NCBI GenBank assembly: GCA_037127255.1 | Contig: JBANSL010000009.1 | Span: 1,360,001-1,424,000, forward strand | DNA from: Persicaria tinctoria | Lineage: Eukaryota; Streptophyta; Magnoliopsida; Caryophyllales; Polygonaceae | DNA length: 64,000 bases | Reading direction: 5' to 3' | Shown: one piece after another, positions 25,051-36,300 of the stretch | How the letters are laid out: every line of letters begins with the position of its first letter | Position numbering within the stretch: the stretch's first letter is position 1 | The notes under the pieces: generated by a model | The model's input: the letters and a program-made list of their open reading frames with translations, nothing else | The model's database searches: none | What the model was told of the DNA's origin: nothing | Translations under genes and position numbers: made by a program

Positions 25051-25203
25051 CTGGTCCTGTAGGAGGAGTTACAGCAGCTTCAACATGTTTCCTCTCCTTG
25101 TTCCTAATGACCAAACAGATGATTACAACAAGTAGGAGCAGCCCCACCGTAGCAGCTACTCCAGCAATAACACCAATTACCAGCTTCGATGAGGATTTCT
25201 TCC
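25051..25203 (-). CDS. CRK exon 2, transmembrane segment (pseudogene part)
   Basis: It encodes GKKSSSKLVIGVIAGVAA followed by a hydrophobic run (TVGLLLLVVIICLVI) and the basic stop-transfer RNKERKH. That is one membrane helix joining ectodomain and kinase, typical of CRKs. The acceptor AG is at 25205-25204. Exon 1 ends in phase 1 with G, and the joined codon GGG continues the frame. The donor is GT at 25050-25049. A TRIM element ends only about 10 bases upstream of this exon. Confidence 0.85.
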
Positions 25204-25213
25204 CTGCAATATT

Positions 25214-25812
25214 TGATGAATCTCGGTGGGCCATATAACCGTGGGGGTCCACACGGCAGAGCGCATCATGCGCACCCAAGCCGAGCACACAAGACCAGCG
25301 AGGCCCACTGACTTATATACAAGGCTCGGGTTATCGTGTTTTTCGATGTGGGACAATCCCAAGACATCACAACACGCCCCCTCAAGTGCAACTGCCTGGC
25401 CTCGCAATTAAGCCAGTTGCACTTGACGTCTTGAGCCGGCCTTATCTCGGTGGGCCATATAACCGTGGGGTCTGCCTCGATGTGGGACAATCCCAAGACA
25501 TCACAACACGCCCCCTCAAGTGCAACTGCCTGGCCTCGCAATTAAGCCAGTTGCACTTGACGTCTTGAGCCTTAAGGGCCGGCTAGCCCAATAGATCGAC
25601 TAGGGTCCCGGACCGCACCTGCTCTGATACCATGATTAATCTCGGTGAGCCATATAACCGTGGGGTCCACACGACAGAGCGCATCATGCGCACCCAAGCC
25701 GAGCACACAAGACCAGCGAGGTTCCATCCTAAAACCAATTGGCTATAGGAGGAGTGGCCCACTGACTTATATACAAGGCTCGGGTTATCGTGTTTTTCGA
25801 TGTGGGACACAA
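25214..25812 (-). mobile_element. TRIM (miniature LTR retrotransposon) in CRK intron 1
   Basis: On -: an LTR beginning near TGTGTCCCACATCG (about 25811) and ending GAGATTAATCA, then a primer-binding site TGGTATCAGAGC (25632-25621), a short non-coding interior, a truncated third LTR-like copy (about 25443-25492) with duplicated interior, and a final LTR ending GAGATTCATCA at 25214. The first LTR carries about 36 bp absent from the last. The 7-bp direct repeat CAATATT (25207-25213 and 25813-25819) flanks the element, one or two bases longer than usual for LTR elements. There is no coding capacity; movement would need enzymes from other elements. Confidence 0.8.
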
Positions 25813-26280
25813 CAATATTCATATCCATTTAGCAAAAGATGCAACATGTTCTCCTATTCGATCAGTTGGTACCAAATTTACAAATATATATGATTCAGCT
25901 TTTAATATATATGTATCAAAACTCCTGTTTGAATTTTGCAACCTTAGCTTTTAATGTTTAGGATGAACTAAATTCATTGTATAATATATATATATATAGT
26001 CTGCGCATCCTTGGAATGTTGCCATGTTTGTTACCAAGTTAAAATAAAATAAAATAAAATAAAATTTGTATTGAGTCATTCAGTCATATATAGCTACACC
26101 GGCTTTAAATGCCCTGCCCTCTAGTTTTGCAACCAGGTTTGAAGCCTAATTTTCGCTTTCATCAAGGGACTTAGTTTGATGAACCAGTCATAAAAATTAT
26201 ATATTAACTCATAATCAAGCAATGATTGGAAATAATAATAATAAATGTAAATAAAATTAATTTGCTGCATATATATATAC
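25813..26280 (-). other. Rest of CRK intron 1
   Basis: AT-rich intron sequence with a (TA) run near 25985 and an AAAAT run near 26041. The donor GT is at 26280-26279. No gene. Confidence 0.6.
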
Positions 26281-27058
26281 CTCCAGTACTGGTACCAACA
26301 CTGCCGTGGGTGGTTCTATTCTGAGCGGGGGTACTAGAATTAGCATCGATCGCCGGAGCTGGAGCCGGAGCTGGAGTTGGAGCCGCAGCCACCTTCCGAT
26401 AAAAGAGATAAATCTCGTACCGGAGGTTACAGCTAAAGAAGAGCACCCTGGCGCCTTGGCTGACCTGAGAACCAGGCAGGTAATCTATGCACACCTGCAA
26501 GCAGTTGTAGCAGTCCACGTTTGAGAGGTCCGGGGTGCACTGCGCCAGCGCATACACGTTCTGGAACTCGTTCAACTTCTCCTGCACTGTCCCGAACTTG
26601 AGCGTCGACCTGGCCGAAGGTGGAGGCGTTGGTGTACCGTACCATACACTCGTCGTACCAGGCGACAGCAAGCATCCCGCGCGGGCAGTTGTGGGAGAGA
26701 TCGGAGGACGCGGAGGCGACGCAGTCCCTGCAGGTGGCGGGGTCGTCGTCGCTGCGGCAGAGGTAGAGGCCGTAGATGGTGGAGGAGCCGGTGCCGACGA
26801 CAGAGGTGTTGCGGAAGCCCGGGGTGGAGGAGAGGTTGGCGGAGGCGGAGAGGGAGGAGAGGAGGGTGTCGATGTTGGAGCGGAGGGCGGTATGGAGGAC
26901 TGGAAGAAGGTGCCGTTCGGGCAGTAGGTGTAGAGAAGGTTTGGGACGCCGGCGGAGGAAGAGTGGAACAACAAAGTGAGGACAACGGAAAAGGAGAGCA
27001 AGAGAGACGTGGTGGAGGTGGAGGTGGTCGTCGTCATCATGTATATGCATATGATCAA
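26281..27058 (-). CDS. CRK exon 1, signal peptide and DUF26 ectodomain, double frameshift
   Basis: Start ATG at 27058, or the more usual-looking Met-Met at 27040-27035. A hydrophobic signal peptide (TSLLLSFSVVLTLLFHSSSA) is followed by YCPNGTFFQSS. The first DUF26 core, CRSDDDPATCRDC, fits C-X8-C-X2-C but lies in another frame between about 26891 and 26605. The second core, CTPDLSNVDCYNC, is back in the original frame, followed by CNLRYEIYLFYR. Thus a one-base loss near 26891 and a one-base gain near 26605 offset each other. The original frame stays open throughout, giving about 95 residues of Pro/Ser/Thr-rich sequence in place of the first DUF26 core. The exon ends in phase 1 before a GT donor. 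Confidence 0.85.
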
Positions 27059-27972
27059 GGAATCAATTGAATTCGATTATATATGCCGAATTTGGAGCAA
27101 TTATATATAATTCGATCGATCCCCAACCAGTTAAATTTAAACGTAAGTACAATGTGGGTTGAATTGGACTATTGGAGTATAACATTTATTGGGTGGGCGT
27201 GGCCCAGTTGTCCATCCAGTGGGTTTAAAATTATCCAGGGATTACTTGTACGCACAAGTACACGGATCAAAGTCTTTTTCCCTCAAGTTCAAAATATAAT
27301 AATGTCAACTTTTTACTACTTTTTACTTAATACTTACATAGTATAATTTTTTTAAATTAAAATATTGGGCTCAATATTCATTTCTATAAATCCATTAGGT
27401 AAATGTCCATCTTAAATAATTTTTTTAGTAATTGTCTAAAAATCTTTCATAATCCCCCTTTTAACCTTGCATTTGTTTGTAACTTCCTATTTCCTAAGCT
27501 TGCGTGTTCCTCCCGTTACGACTATTATTTGAGACGAACGAGCCGAGTATTGCTTGTTCATATTATGTTCATTTATAATATGAACGAGCTCGAGCTGAGC
27601 CTAAAATTTGACTCATGCTTAAAAATGTGCTTATACTCTGCTCGTTTAGAAAATGAACGAGCTCGAGCCGAGCTTTTTTCGAGCTTTAAGAAGTTCTACT
27701 TGCTCATTATACAGTAACTTATAGAAATTTTTAGAAATTTCAAAAAATTCGAGCTATTCAAACTTAGTTCGAACGAGTTGAGCTTTGGACCGAGCTTAAA
27801 AATGTGCTTATACTCGGCTCGTTTAGAACATGAACGAGCTCGGATCGAGTTTTTATCGAGCGAGTACAAATCGAATTCGAGCTACTCGTGTTTACATAAC
27901 ACCCTTACCTCCCGTTTCTTCCCTAGTTCCATTTCCTTCCTAGTCTCGGGAGAAGGAACGGGGAGCACACTA
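27059..27972. other. Intergenic sequence with degenerate GAGCTCGAGCC repeats
   Basis: No gene. About 27540-27880 contains reiterated GAACGAGCTCGAGCCGAGC motifs within two imperfect tandem copies of about 175 bp (GCTTAAAAATGTGCTTATAC at about 27619 and 27796). Such motifs are common in plant repeat DNA. Confidence 0.5.
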
Positions 27973-28232
27973 CACTACAAAAAAAAAAGAATTTTGCCAC
28001 GCACGGTAGCAACGGCAAGGGTCTGCCGTAGCTAGTAGGATGATTTTGGCCACGGTGGAGCTACGGATGAGGAGCACGGTAGCAACGGCAAGGGTCTGCC
28101 GTAGCTAGTAGGTAGATTTTGGTTGTCGTCTAGCAACGGATGAGGAGCCGTAGCTGAAATTTGCCACGGCAACAACTATCTCGTGGCTATCTTCACTTCA
28201 GTTGGTGGACATGGGTGCGACGGCAAGACTCA
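27973..28232 (+). repeat. 5' TIR and subterminal repeats of CACTA-1
   Basis: The TIR is followed by a 39-bp perfect direct repeat (28001-28039 and 28074-28112) containing GCAACGGCAAGGG and CTGCCGTAGCTAG, then CCGTAGCTG and GCCACGGC. In En/Spm such subterminal motifs bind the TnpA-type protein; the same role is inferred here. Confidence 0.75.
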
Positions 28233-30210
28233 CCCGTGGCAAAAAAAATTGAAATGGCGCCAAAGTTAAAGGACCGCTCCAAATCTACCCTAATCTCAAA
28301 TATCAAACCCCACTTTCTATTTTCACTTTCTATCTCACCACTTTCTGTCCTTTTCTCTCTCCACGCTCAAACCCTAAATCCCAAATCCCAAATCCCAAAT
28401 CTCCCACATTCAACCCCAAATCTCCCCCACATTCAACCCTAAATCGCTAAAATTTGAGGCTAAATACGCAAAATCCCCTCTCCAGATGTAGATCTGAGGC
28501 CGCCTTCTTCTTCCGGTCTGAAGTCGGCCACATCTGAGCACGTCTTCCTCCCCGAATCTCCGGTCTGAGCACGCCTTCTTCTTCCGGTCTGAAGTCTCCC
28601 TCCTCCTCCGCCTCTTGTCCCGCAATCGACGTTGGTAAGCCTTCTTCCTCCCCGAATCTCCTTCCACACCCATTTCTAGCTAGGGTTTTATGTAAATACG
28701 CTGTTTCATGAGCTCTCATTCCTGAATCAGATTCGAAGGGCAAGGAACTGAGAGCTCGTTGGATTGGAGCCTGGTTTCGATTGCAGCTTCCAACAAGTTC
28801 GATTTCGGCCCTAGGTTTGGCTCAAACACTTTTCTCTCCACATTTTCTTTCGATTGGTGCTTTGTTTGTGATTGTTTGTGATTGGATTTGCTGTTTCATG
28901 AGCTATATTTGAGAAAGTAGGGATTTGAGGCGGTGAGATGCAACTGTTTTGTGCTTTGCTTTATTTTTTTGTGTGATTTCAATTCTGCTTATTTTGTTAA
29001 TGATGAAACTTTTCAGAGGGATAGGTGAGATGCTTGGGATTTGTAAGTGTTTTTCAAGCTTGAAACTGCATTTTGTTAATGTCTGATCTCCTTAATGAGG
29101 TGTAGAGGATCCATGTCGAAAAGCGTCTGCAGAGAGAACCTACATTCAAATGATAATTGACTGCATTTTGTTAGCTGTGCTTTGGTTTATTGATGAATGC
29201 TAATTGACTACGTTGATAATGATAGCTTTAAATCCTTGACTCTAATTCTGCCTTCCAAGGTTCATAATAGATAAACAAAGCAGTAGATGTAATTTTTTTT
29301 TTAAAGCTTGAGTTTAAATTTGTCAAGGTTAAAGAAGCGTATTTTGATGACATATTGACATTTGCTTCAATGTGGTGTGTTGATAATGATTTGGGTCTAT
29401 GATTGAGGTGTCTTTTTTTTCAAGTCCTTGTGTACAAGTTCATTTATCTGTGATGCTGATTTTCAAAACATTCACATTCATGAACCATTCACATTCAAGT
29501 CGTTGTGTACACGTATAGAGGAGGTAAACTGATTGAACTAGATAAAAGATAACACATCTACTGCTAAAAATCATTTAGGTTTGAGCTGTTATGAAAAATC
29601 ATTTAGGTTTGAACTAATTGAACTTATTGAAGTGAAGGGATCCTATACTGATTGAACTAGCTAAAAGATAACGCATGTGCTGTTCAGATGCAATCTTATA
29701 CTTGCTTTGATTAGTCTGGACTCTTTCTGCTACTTAAGGCCAGTCTCATTTTTTTTTACCTTTCCAGCCTCAGAGCAGTTTGTACACCTCTCAGTCGTGG
29801 GTAGTCTCAAAGGCTGATCAGTATCTATTAATAGTAATGACATTAGGCCTTTGTTAAGTCCTTTTTTGTTCTTAGTTAGTTATTATATGAGACAATTCTC
29901 ACTTTGTTCTAGAGCAGGCAAATATTACTTACCACCTTCACTTTCCTAAGCTCCTTTTGTCCTAACCTTCCCCTCCATCTGGATTGTGACCTTTTGCTGC
30001 TGAGGGTCTATTTCTGTCCTATAAACCCCTGAAATTTCAAAACAACATCCAATATGGTAAGATCATACACTTATATGGCATTGCTTGACGTTCAAATCTG
30101 TCTTCCGCATAAAAACAGTTTTGTGTCAAGAACAACTAGTTCTGATTTGGTGCCTAAAACATCACATATATATATAAAAGTTAGCACATAAAAGAGAGGG
30201 TTTACACTAC
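28233..30210 (+). other. 5' non-coding region of CACTA-1
   Basis: 28233-28760 is C/T-rich with repeated CTTCTTCTTCCGGTCTGAAGTC and looks like a leader exon. A GTAAGCC at 28634 after GTTG could be the donor of a long 5' UTR intron of the transposase gene. 28760-30210 is AT-rich with no gene. These assignments are inference. Confidence 0.35.
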
Positions 30211-30416
30211 CATCAATGTTCTGCAGTATCTTCTTGACCTTTTTCTTGCATCCTTCACAGTGGATTCGAACTCTCAAGAACCATGTCTGCAATTAAGTTG
30301 GGCTTGTTTAGGATTTTGTCAAACAAGGAAATAAGAACAAAGTAAAAGTAGGTAGCTTAAGAGGATTGTTCATTATGTGTGTAATCACTTGCCTGATACT
30401 TCAAAGGTTCTGCCAT
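30211..30416 (-). pseudogene. HIPP (heavy-metal-associated isoprenylated plant protein) 5' gene fragment
   Basis: On -, exon 1 (30416-30393) encodes MAEPLKYQ. After an intron, exon 2 (30286-30211) encodes TWFLRVRIHCEGCKKKVKKI then LQNIDG, followed by a GT donor. This is the N-terminus of the HIPP family (consensus EPLKYQTWVLKVSIHCEGCK) with the metal-binding CxxC (CEGC) kept. The intron starts with GC in the context CAG|GCAAGT and ends AG, an authentic-looking GC-AG intron. No following exon with the rest of the HMA fold or an isoprenylation motif was found, so it is a captured fragment. A (GA)n run at about 30545-30566 lies upstream as in a 5' UTR. Role inside the element unknown. Confidence 0.75.
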
Positions 30417-31386
30417 ATAGAGAAAGAGGGAGACTTGCAAACTAAGATGAATATACTAGAGCAATGAGAGAGTATGCAAAACTGAAGGAGATGGAAAAGA
30501 GTGCATTGTGAGAGTCCTTGCATAGGTTTAATAGTAAAAGTATGAGAGAGAGAGAGAGAGAGAGCCATCAAAGAACAAAAAAAAAAAGACTAAATGGAAA
30601 TCAATTTGGGGGTCCAGTTGGGTTCTTAATGACTTTATTATAACATATGATTTTTGGAGGTTTTATGAAATTCTCTGAATTTAACCCTTAAATATGAGAT
30701 GACTAGTATGTTTTGAATAGTAAGAGGAATATGCCTTTCACACCACCTGATTTATAAAGAGCATTGTCTCATATGAAGTCTCTCAATTTATGAAGAAACA
30801 TGTTATTGGCCAGATGATGATTTTATTTATTTCTCTTCACAATAATTTAATAGTTCATTTTTTCCTTAATTTTAATATTCACTTTATCTCCTATATTTTG
30901 TTAGAAATTCATGAAGTAAAACAGTGATCACTTGATATTGTATTGATAGTTGATGACAAATATGTCCATTGAGTATTTTGTTCCATCAGAATCTTCTCTA
31001 GTTTTTTTGGCTAGTTTAAATGTATTTTTATCTAGAATGTTTAAAGATGTCTTTGTAATTGTGCTTGTGTAAGTGAATCTGTGAGTGACCGAGCATGTAT
31101 AGGTGCATGTGTATGCAAACTCCATTACAATGAGTAGGAAAATGACAGTACATTAGATATTAGATGAATGAAAAACATAAAGCAAAACACAACATAACAG
31201 ATAACACTTTCTAGAATCACAAGTAACAAAGTACATAACAATGAGTACGAAAATACATAACCATCAGTAGCAACATCCTTGAAGAATTACACAACAATGC
31301 CAGAAACATTTAAAACCCTCCACCACACAATAATGTCCTTAAACAACAGTAGGATTAGACAAGAAATAACACATTGAAATAGAAAT
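30417..31386. other. CACTA-1 spacer between HIPP and Agenet genes
   Basis: AT-rich. The first about 200 bp may be the captured HIPP promoter or leader, and the last part may be the Agenet gene 3' region. No further gene seen. Confidence 0.4.
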
Positions 31387-32028
31387 TCATCGTAACATGA
31401 AGCGAAAATGCGGCTGCGTAGTGAATTTGTATCCATCCCAATCGACATGTGGGCGCAAACGATTGGCACGATAAACCTCCTTAACCTTGTTCCCCATCAA
31501 AGGGAATTCGACCTCAAATGTTTTGATATTCCCAAAAGCACACACATTACTCACCTTACCTGACCAATACCCGTCTCTTGTGAGACAATCCACCCAGTCC
31601 TCTCGCACGTAGGAGTCATATGCAACACGAGGTGGACGGGGACGAATTCGGAGAACCGGGAGGATTTCCCTAAGCTTCTCTTTTCTGTTCTCTGCTAGGA
31701 GGGTTTCATACTCCACCTCCCAGTGTGTTGGATCCACTTTTCGTACAATGATCCCCTCGAAGAAGGACCCTAGCATCCCAGGCTCGCCCCCTACGACCTC
31801 GACCTTTTGATTAAGTCGATATGGGGGCGGCGCTGGTCCTGCATAAATAAACATAAATCAGTTAATATAATCATACACATACCAAAAATGAAAACCCAAT
31901 CCAACACAATCATTCTGGTCACCTGAACTCTCATACCCATCGTCCGAGCTATCGGACGCTATGTTGATTGGGACAGGGCGGGGTGGGAGGCCAGATGAGT
32001 GGGTGTGGTGGTGTGACGAGGATGCCAT
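31387..32028 (-). CDS. Agenet-domain (Tudor-like) protein inside CACTA-1, two exons, intact
   Basis: On -, exon 1 (32028-31923) starts MASSSHHHTHSSGLPPRPV and is Ser/His then acidic (SDSSDDGYES). Exon 2 (31838-31387) completes a 185-aa protein. GT at 31922-31921 and AG at 31840-31839 border an 84-bp intron and keep frame (106 + 452 nt). Exon 2 contains KVEVVGGEPGMLGSFFEGII with a second half WEVEYETLLAE, then DWVDCLTRDGYWSGKVSNV and FEVEFPLMGNKVKEV, then YRANRLRPHVDWDGYKF. This is the paired-strand layout of plant Agenet domains, a Royal-family fold that often reads histone or DNA-bound partners. There is no signal peptide or TM segment. Its presence antisense to the transposase genes suggests an acquired accessory gene; its function for the element is unknown. 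Confidence 0.75.
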
Positions 32029-33342
32029 TTCTTTCAAGGGGAGATGGTTGTGGGAGAGAGGGTTGTGAGAGAGATGGTAGAATGCCTTATGGGAATGACT
32101 GATCTCTTACCCCTTACCAAGCCATATATGGATCGGTATTTATTGTATCAATTTTGGGTTGAACTATTGAACATGTGAACATGTGATTGGAGGGCTGGGG
32201 TGAATTTCTGATTTTTGCTTGTTGGTTTATCAAATTGGGGTTGGGTTGTTCAACATGTGATGGGGATGAACTATTCAACATGTGATGGGGATGAACTTCT
32301 GATTGGGGTTCTGTATATTCTGATTTTTTTGCATTTTTTATTTTTCTGTATATCTGTATGCATGCAGTTTTGATTATTCTGTGTTTCTGAATTTTCTGTA
32401 TTTTTTGACTTTTATGGCCTCTTATTATAATAAAGGTATTTTTTTGGAAAAGTAATAAAAGAACCAATCTGAATGTTCTGTATTTTTGTACTTTTATTGC
32501 CTTTTATTATAAATATATGTTATAAATATATGTTCTTCCTACTGACTTCAAATGGTATGTGCAATTGCCCTCAGGTATACTTAACAGTTTGGGAAAGTAC
32601 TTGAGTTTCACGAGCACCCTACTTTTGAAGAATCAATAGAACCACTACAGTTGAACTGTGAGCTTTGTTTCTGAAAGTTTTAGGTGTTTTTTTGGCTTAT
32701 TTACTTTGTTTATAACACTCTAAAACACCCAATCCATGTTCTCCATTGTTGGTTGACAGTAACTTGTATTCACTCTTTAAGTGTTCATAATTCTTGCTTC
32801 TTTACTCATTTCATAAAATATATCCCTAAAGCTACTGTGTATACCAATTCAGATAAGTAAACTTACAAATTAGTACAATTGCTTCTTTACTTTGTTTATA
32901 ATACTCAAAAACACCCAATCTATGTTCCCAATTCTTTACTCATTTGTTAAAATATATCCCTAAAGTTTGTATACCAATGGAGATAAGTAAACTTACAAAA
33001 TTATATGTTGTAAGTACACATCTCTATACAAAACAAAGAACACCTATTACACAAAGCATCTACTTTTACATAAAAAAAGGTAAAAGGTTATACTTGTTTA
33101 AATAACTCTAATATAGGATGCCTTAACGTCAGTAATACTTATAGTAGTATGAACATACTCACTCAGAAGTGTATTCATCCACTTCTTTCAAAAGTATATC
33201 ACCTTGAACAGTTTCTGCATATGTGTTCATCTGTGCATGTATTCACCTTCATACTTATCTGTATTTCTTTCAAAGACATCATATGCGCTATGTATGTCTT
33301 TGATGTAGGTGTAAGTAATTCGTGTATATATAGGTCATTACA
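32029..33342. other. Intergenic between Agenet gene and transposase
   Basis: AT-rich divergent intergenic region. It must hold upstream sequences of the minus-strand Agenet gene and of the plus-strand transposase. A TATA-like ATATATG on - near 32127 is unconvincing. No gene. Confidence 0.4.
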
Positions 33343-36300
33343 ATGCCTATAGACAAGTCATGGATTGACTGGGGAACTAGAGTTTCCGTGCCGTATTTTG
33401 CTAAGTTAGATGAATTTTTAGACTTCGCATATGCCAACAAGGATGCTGGTTCTTGCATATACTGTCCTTGTAGGAAATGTAGAAATAGGCAGTTGTATGT
33501 TAAGGAAGTTGTGCGTATGCACCTTCAGACTAATGGATTTTGGGTTGCCTATAAGTTGTGGACTAAACATGGTGAGACCATTGATGATCTGATTGAGGAA
33601 CCGCAACAGAGGAATGAAGGGCTACCTGCAGCGGATGGGTATATGGATGTGGATATGGCTAGATTAGTTGAAGATGCTTTACGAACCACCAATATACCTA
33701 CAGTAGAACATCAGAATGATGATGGTGAGCGGGTAGGTGCTACTCCTGGGCCAACTGAGACCACTTCGCAGTTTATGAAGCTGATGCAAGATGCGCACCA
33801 ACCTCTATATCCTGGGTCTAAGAAACATACAACTTTGTCTTTTGCTGTTCGCCTATTACAAGCCAAAAGTTTGTACGGATGGACAGACAACTCTTTTAAA
33901 GAGTTGTTAGAAATATTTGATGAGACTTTGCCCGACGACGTTCACCTTCCTAAGTCTTATTATCAAGCCCAGAAGTTGGTTGATGATTTAGGTTTCAGTT
34001 TCACAACCGTGGATGCGTGTCCTAATAGTTGTATGTTGTTTCGAAATGAAGATGCACACCTAGATGAATGTGCAATATGCAATGCATCTCGATGGAGGGA
34101 AACAGCTGGAGGTTCAGAATCCGGGACACGACGAGCTGCACAACAAGCAAGATACTTTCCGTTGAAACCAAGATTGCAGAGGTTGTTTGCTACAACGCAA
34201 TCAGCAACTCTTATGAAATGGCATTGCTTGAAGCGTGTGAATGATGGTGTGTTCAGGCACCCTGCAGACTCTCCTGCTTGGAAGCATCTTGATGCTACAC
34301 ACCCGACGTTTGGAGCAGAGATGAGGAATGTTCGTCTAGGAATTGCCTCCGATGGATTTAATCCGTTTGGGAATCAAAATGTTAGCTATAACACATGGCC
34401 TGTTATCCTAGTTCCGTACAATTTGCCACCCATGTATATCTTGAAGCAACCATTTATATATCTTTCTGTGCTCATTGATGGACCGAAAGGGCCCGGTGAT
34501 AAGATAGATGTGTATTTGGAGCCATTAATTGATGAATTGAAGGAACTATGGGAAGTGGGCATAGAAACTTTTGATGCTTCCACCAACCAAATGTTTCAAT
34601 TGCGAGCAGCTTTACTGTGGATCATTAACGACTTTCCTGCTTATGCCAACTTATCCGGATGGAGTACTAAAGGTGAATATGGGTGCCCAAATTGCAACAC
34701 AAAGTCAGGAGCAACATATTTGAAGGCAAGCCACAAGTGGTCTTACGGGAAGAGTAGGAGGTTCCTTCCATATGATCACAAGTACCGAAGAGATGCAAAG
34801 TCCTTCTACAATGGACGAGAATTTGCCGAAGCTCCTTCAAGAATGACCGGGGTTGAACGTCTGTCACAACTTCATGAGAATGGGGTGCTTACCTGTTATA
34901 AAAAGCAAGACATGATCGCGAGACACAAGATGGGACCTGAGAAACCGGGAAGGGATCCATCGAAAAAAAAACAGCATAATTGGAAGAAAAAAAGCATCTT
35001 GTTTGAGCTACCTTATTGGAAAGACAATCTTCTACCGCATAGTATAGATGCAATGCATGCTGAGAAAAACTTTGCCGAAAATGTTCTGCACACAATCATG
35101 GGAGTTAAAGGAAAAACCAAGGATAACGTCTCTTCTCGTCGTGACCTTGAAACCTTGGGAATTCGAAAGGAGTACCATGTGAAGCGCACAGAGACAGGTG
35201 CTGAGTATTATGAGAGAGCTGAATTTGAGATGGACAATGACGGGAAAGATAAGTTTCTGCTAGCCTTATCCCAGGCAAGAATGCCTGATGGTTCATGCTC
35301 CAACATTGCTCGGAGAGTTAATTTGAAGGATCGTTCCATTGGAGGGCTTAAAAGCCATGATTATCACATCCTTATCCAACAACTCATTCCACTATGTGTA
35401 CGGAGTTCCTTGCCTAGGAATGTGGTTTCTGTTCTGATTGACGTAGGGAAGTTCTTCAAGGGGTTGTGCTCGAAGGTCAATTCTCGTGCTACATTGGAAG
35501 AAAGTCGTTCTGACATTACCATAACTCTTTGTGAGATTGAGAAAATATTTCCACCATCTTTTATGGATGTAATGGAGCATTTGCCGATACATCTTGCCGA
35601 GGAAGCTGTAATTGGTGGGGCTGTCCAGTTTCGTTGGATGTACCCTATAGAGAGGTTTCTCCTTACTTTGAAGAATTATGTAAGACAACATGCATGCCCA
35701 GAAGCGTCATTAGCGAAAGGGTATGTTATGGAAGAATGCATGAACTTTTGTGCTCAATATCTAGAAGATGTGGAGAGCAAGTCCCAGAGACCTCCAAGAA
35801 GGAAAACAGACGATGACAACAAGGGAAAGGCATTCATTCTTCCAGAAATAACGCGAGCACAAATACATCGATGGGTCTTATTTCATACTGATGTTGTGAC
35901 GCCCTATCTGAAGTAAGCTGACTGCATTTTAAGTACAAATGATAGTCATTTAAGGTTATCAATTTATGATTGATCCTTGGTAACCCTTTTCCTATTTTAT
36001 CTTGTGAAGGGCACATTTGGTATTTATTAAAAAACAAAATCCTACGGCAAACGATCAGTCAGTGGCATTAACTCATTTCAATGAGTTTTCTGAATGGTTT
36101 CAATCACATGTAAGTGGCAACTTTGCATATGCCCTTAACATCATGCTCCAAGATTCAATTGCTTCTGCAACCATCAACAACTAATCCTAACTAAATATTA
36201 TAGGTGGAAGGATTGCTACGGGCAGGTGATGTGGTAAGTGATGAGATTGTGGCATTGTCTAACCCCCCTTCACCCGTAGCAGCAAGGATGACCTCATACA

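Noticed and set aside
26535..26985. Plus- and third-frame ORFs across the CRK ectodomain
   Set aside because: GC-rich shadow frames; the DUF26 cysteine cores are only in the two minus frames described.
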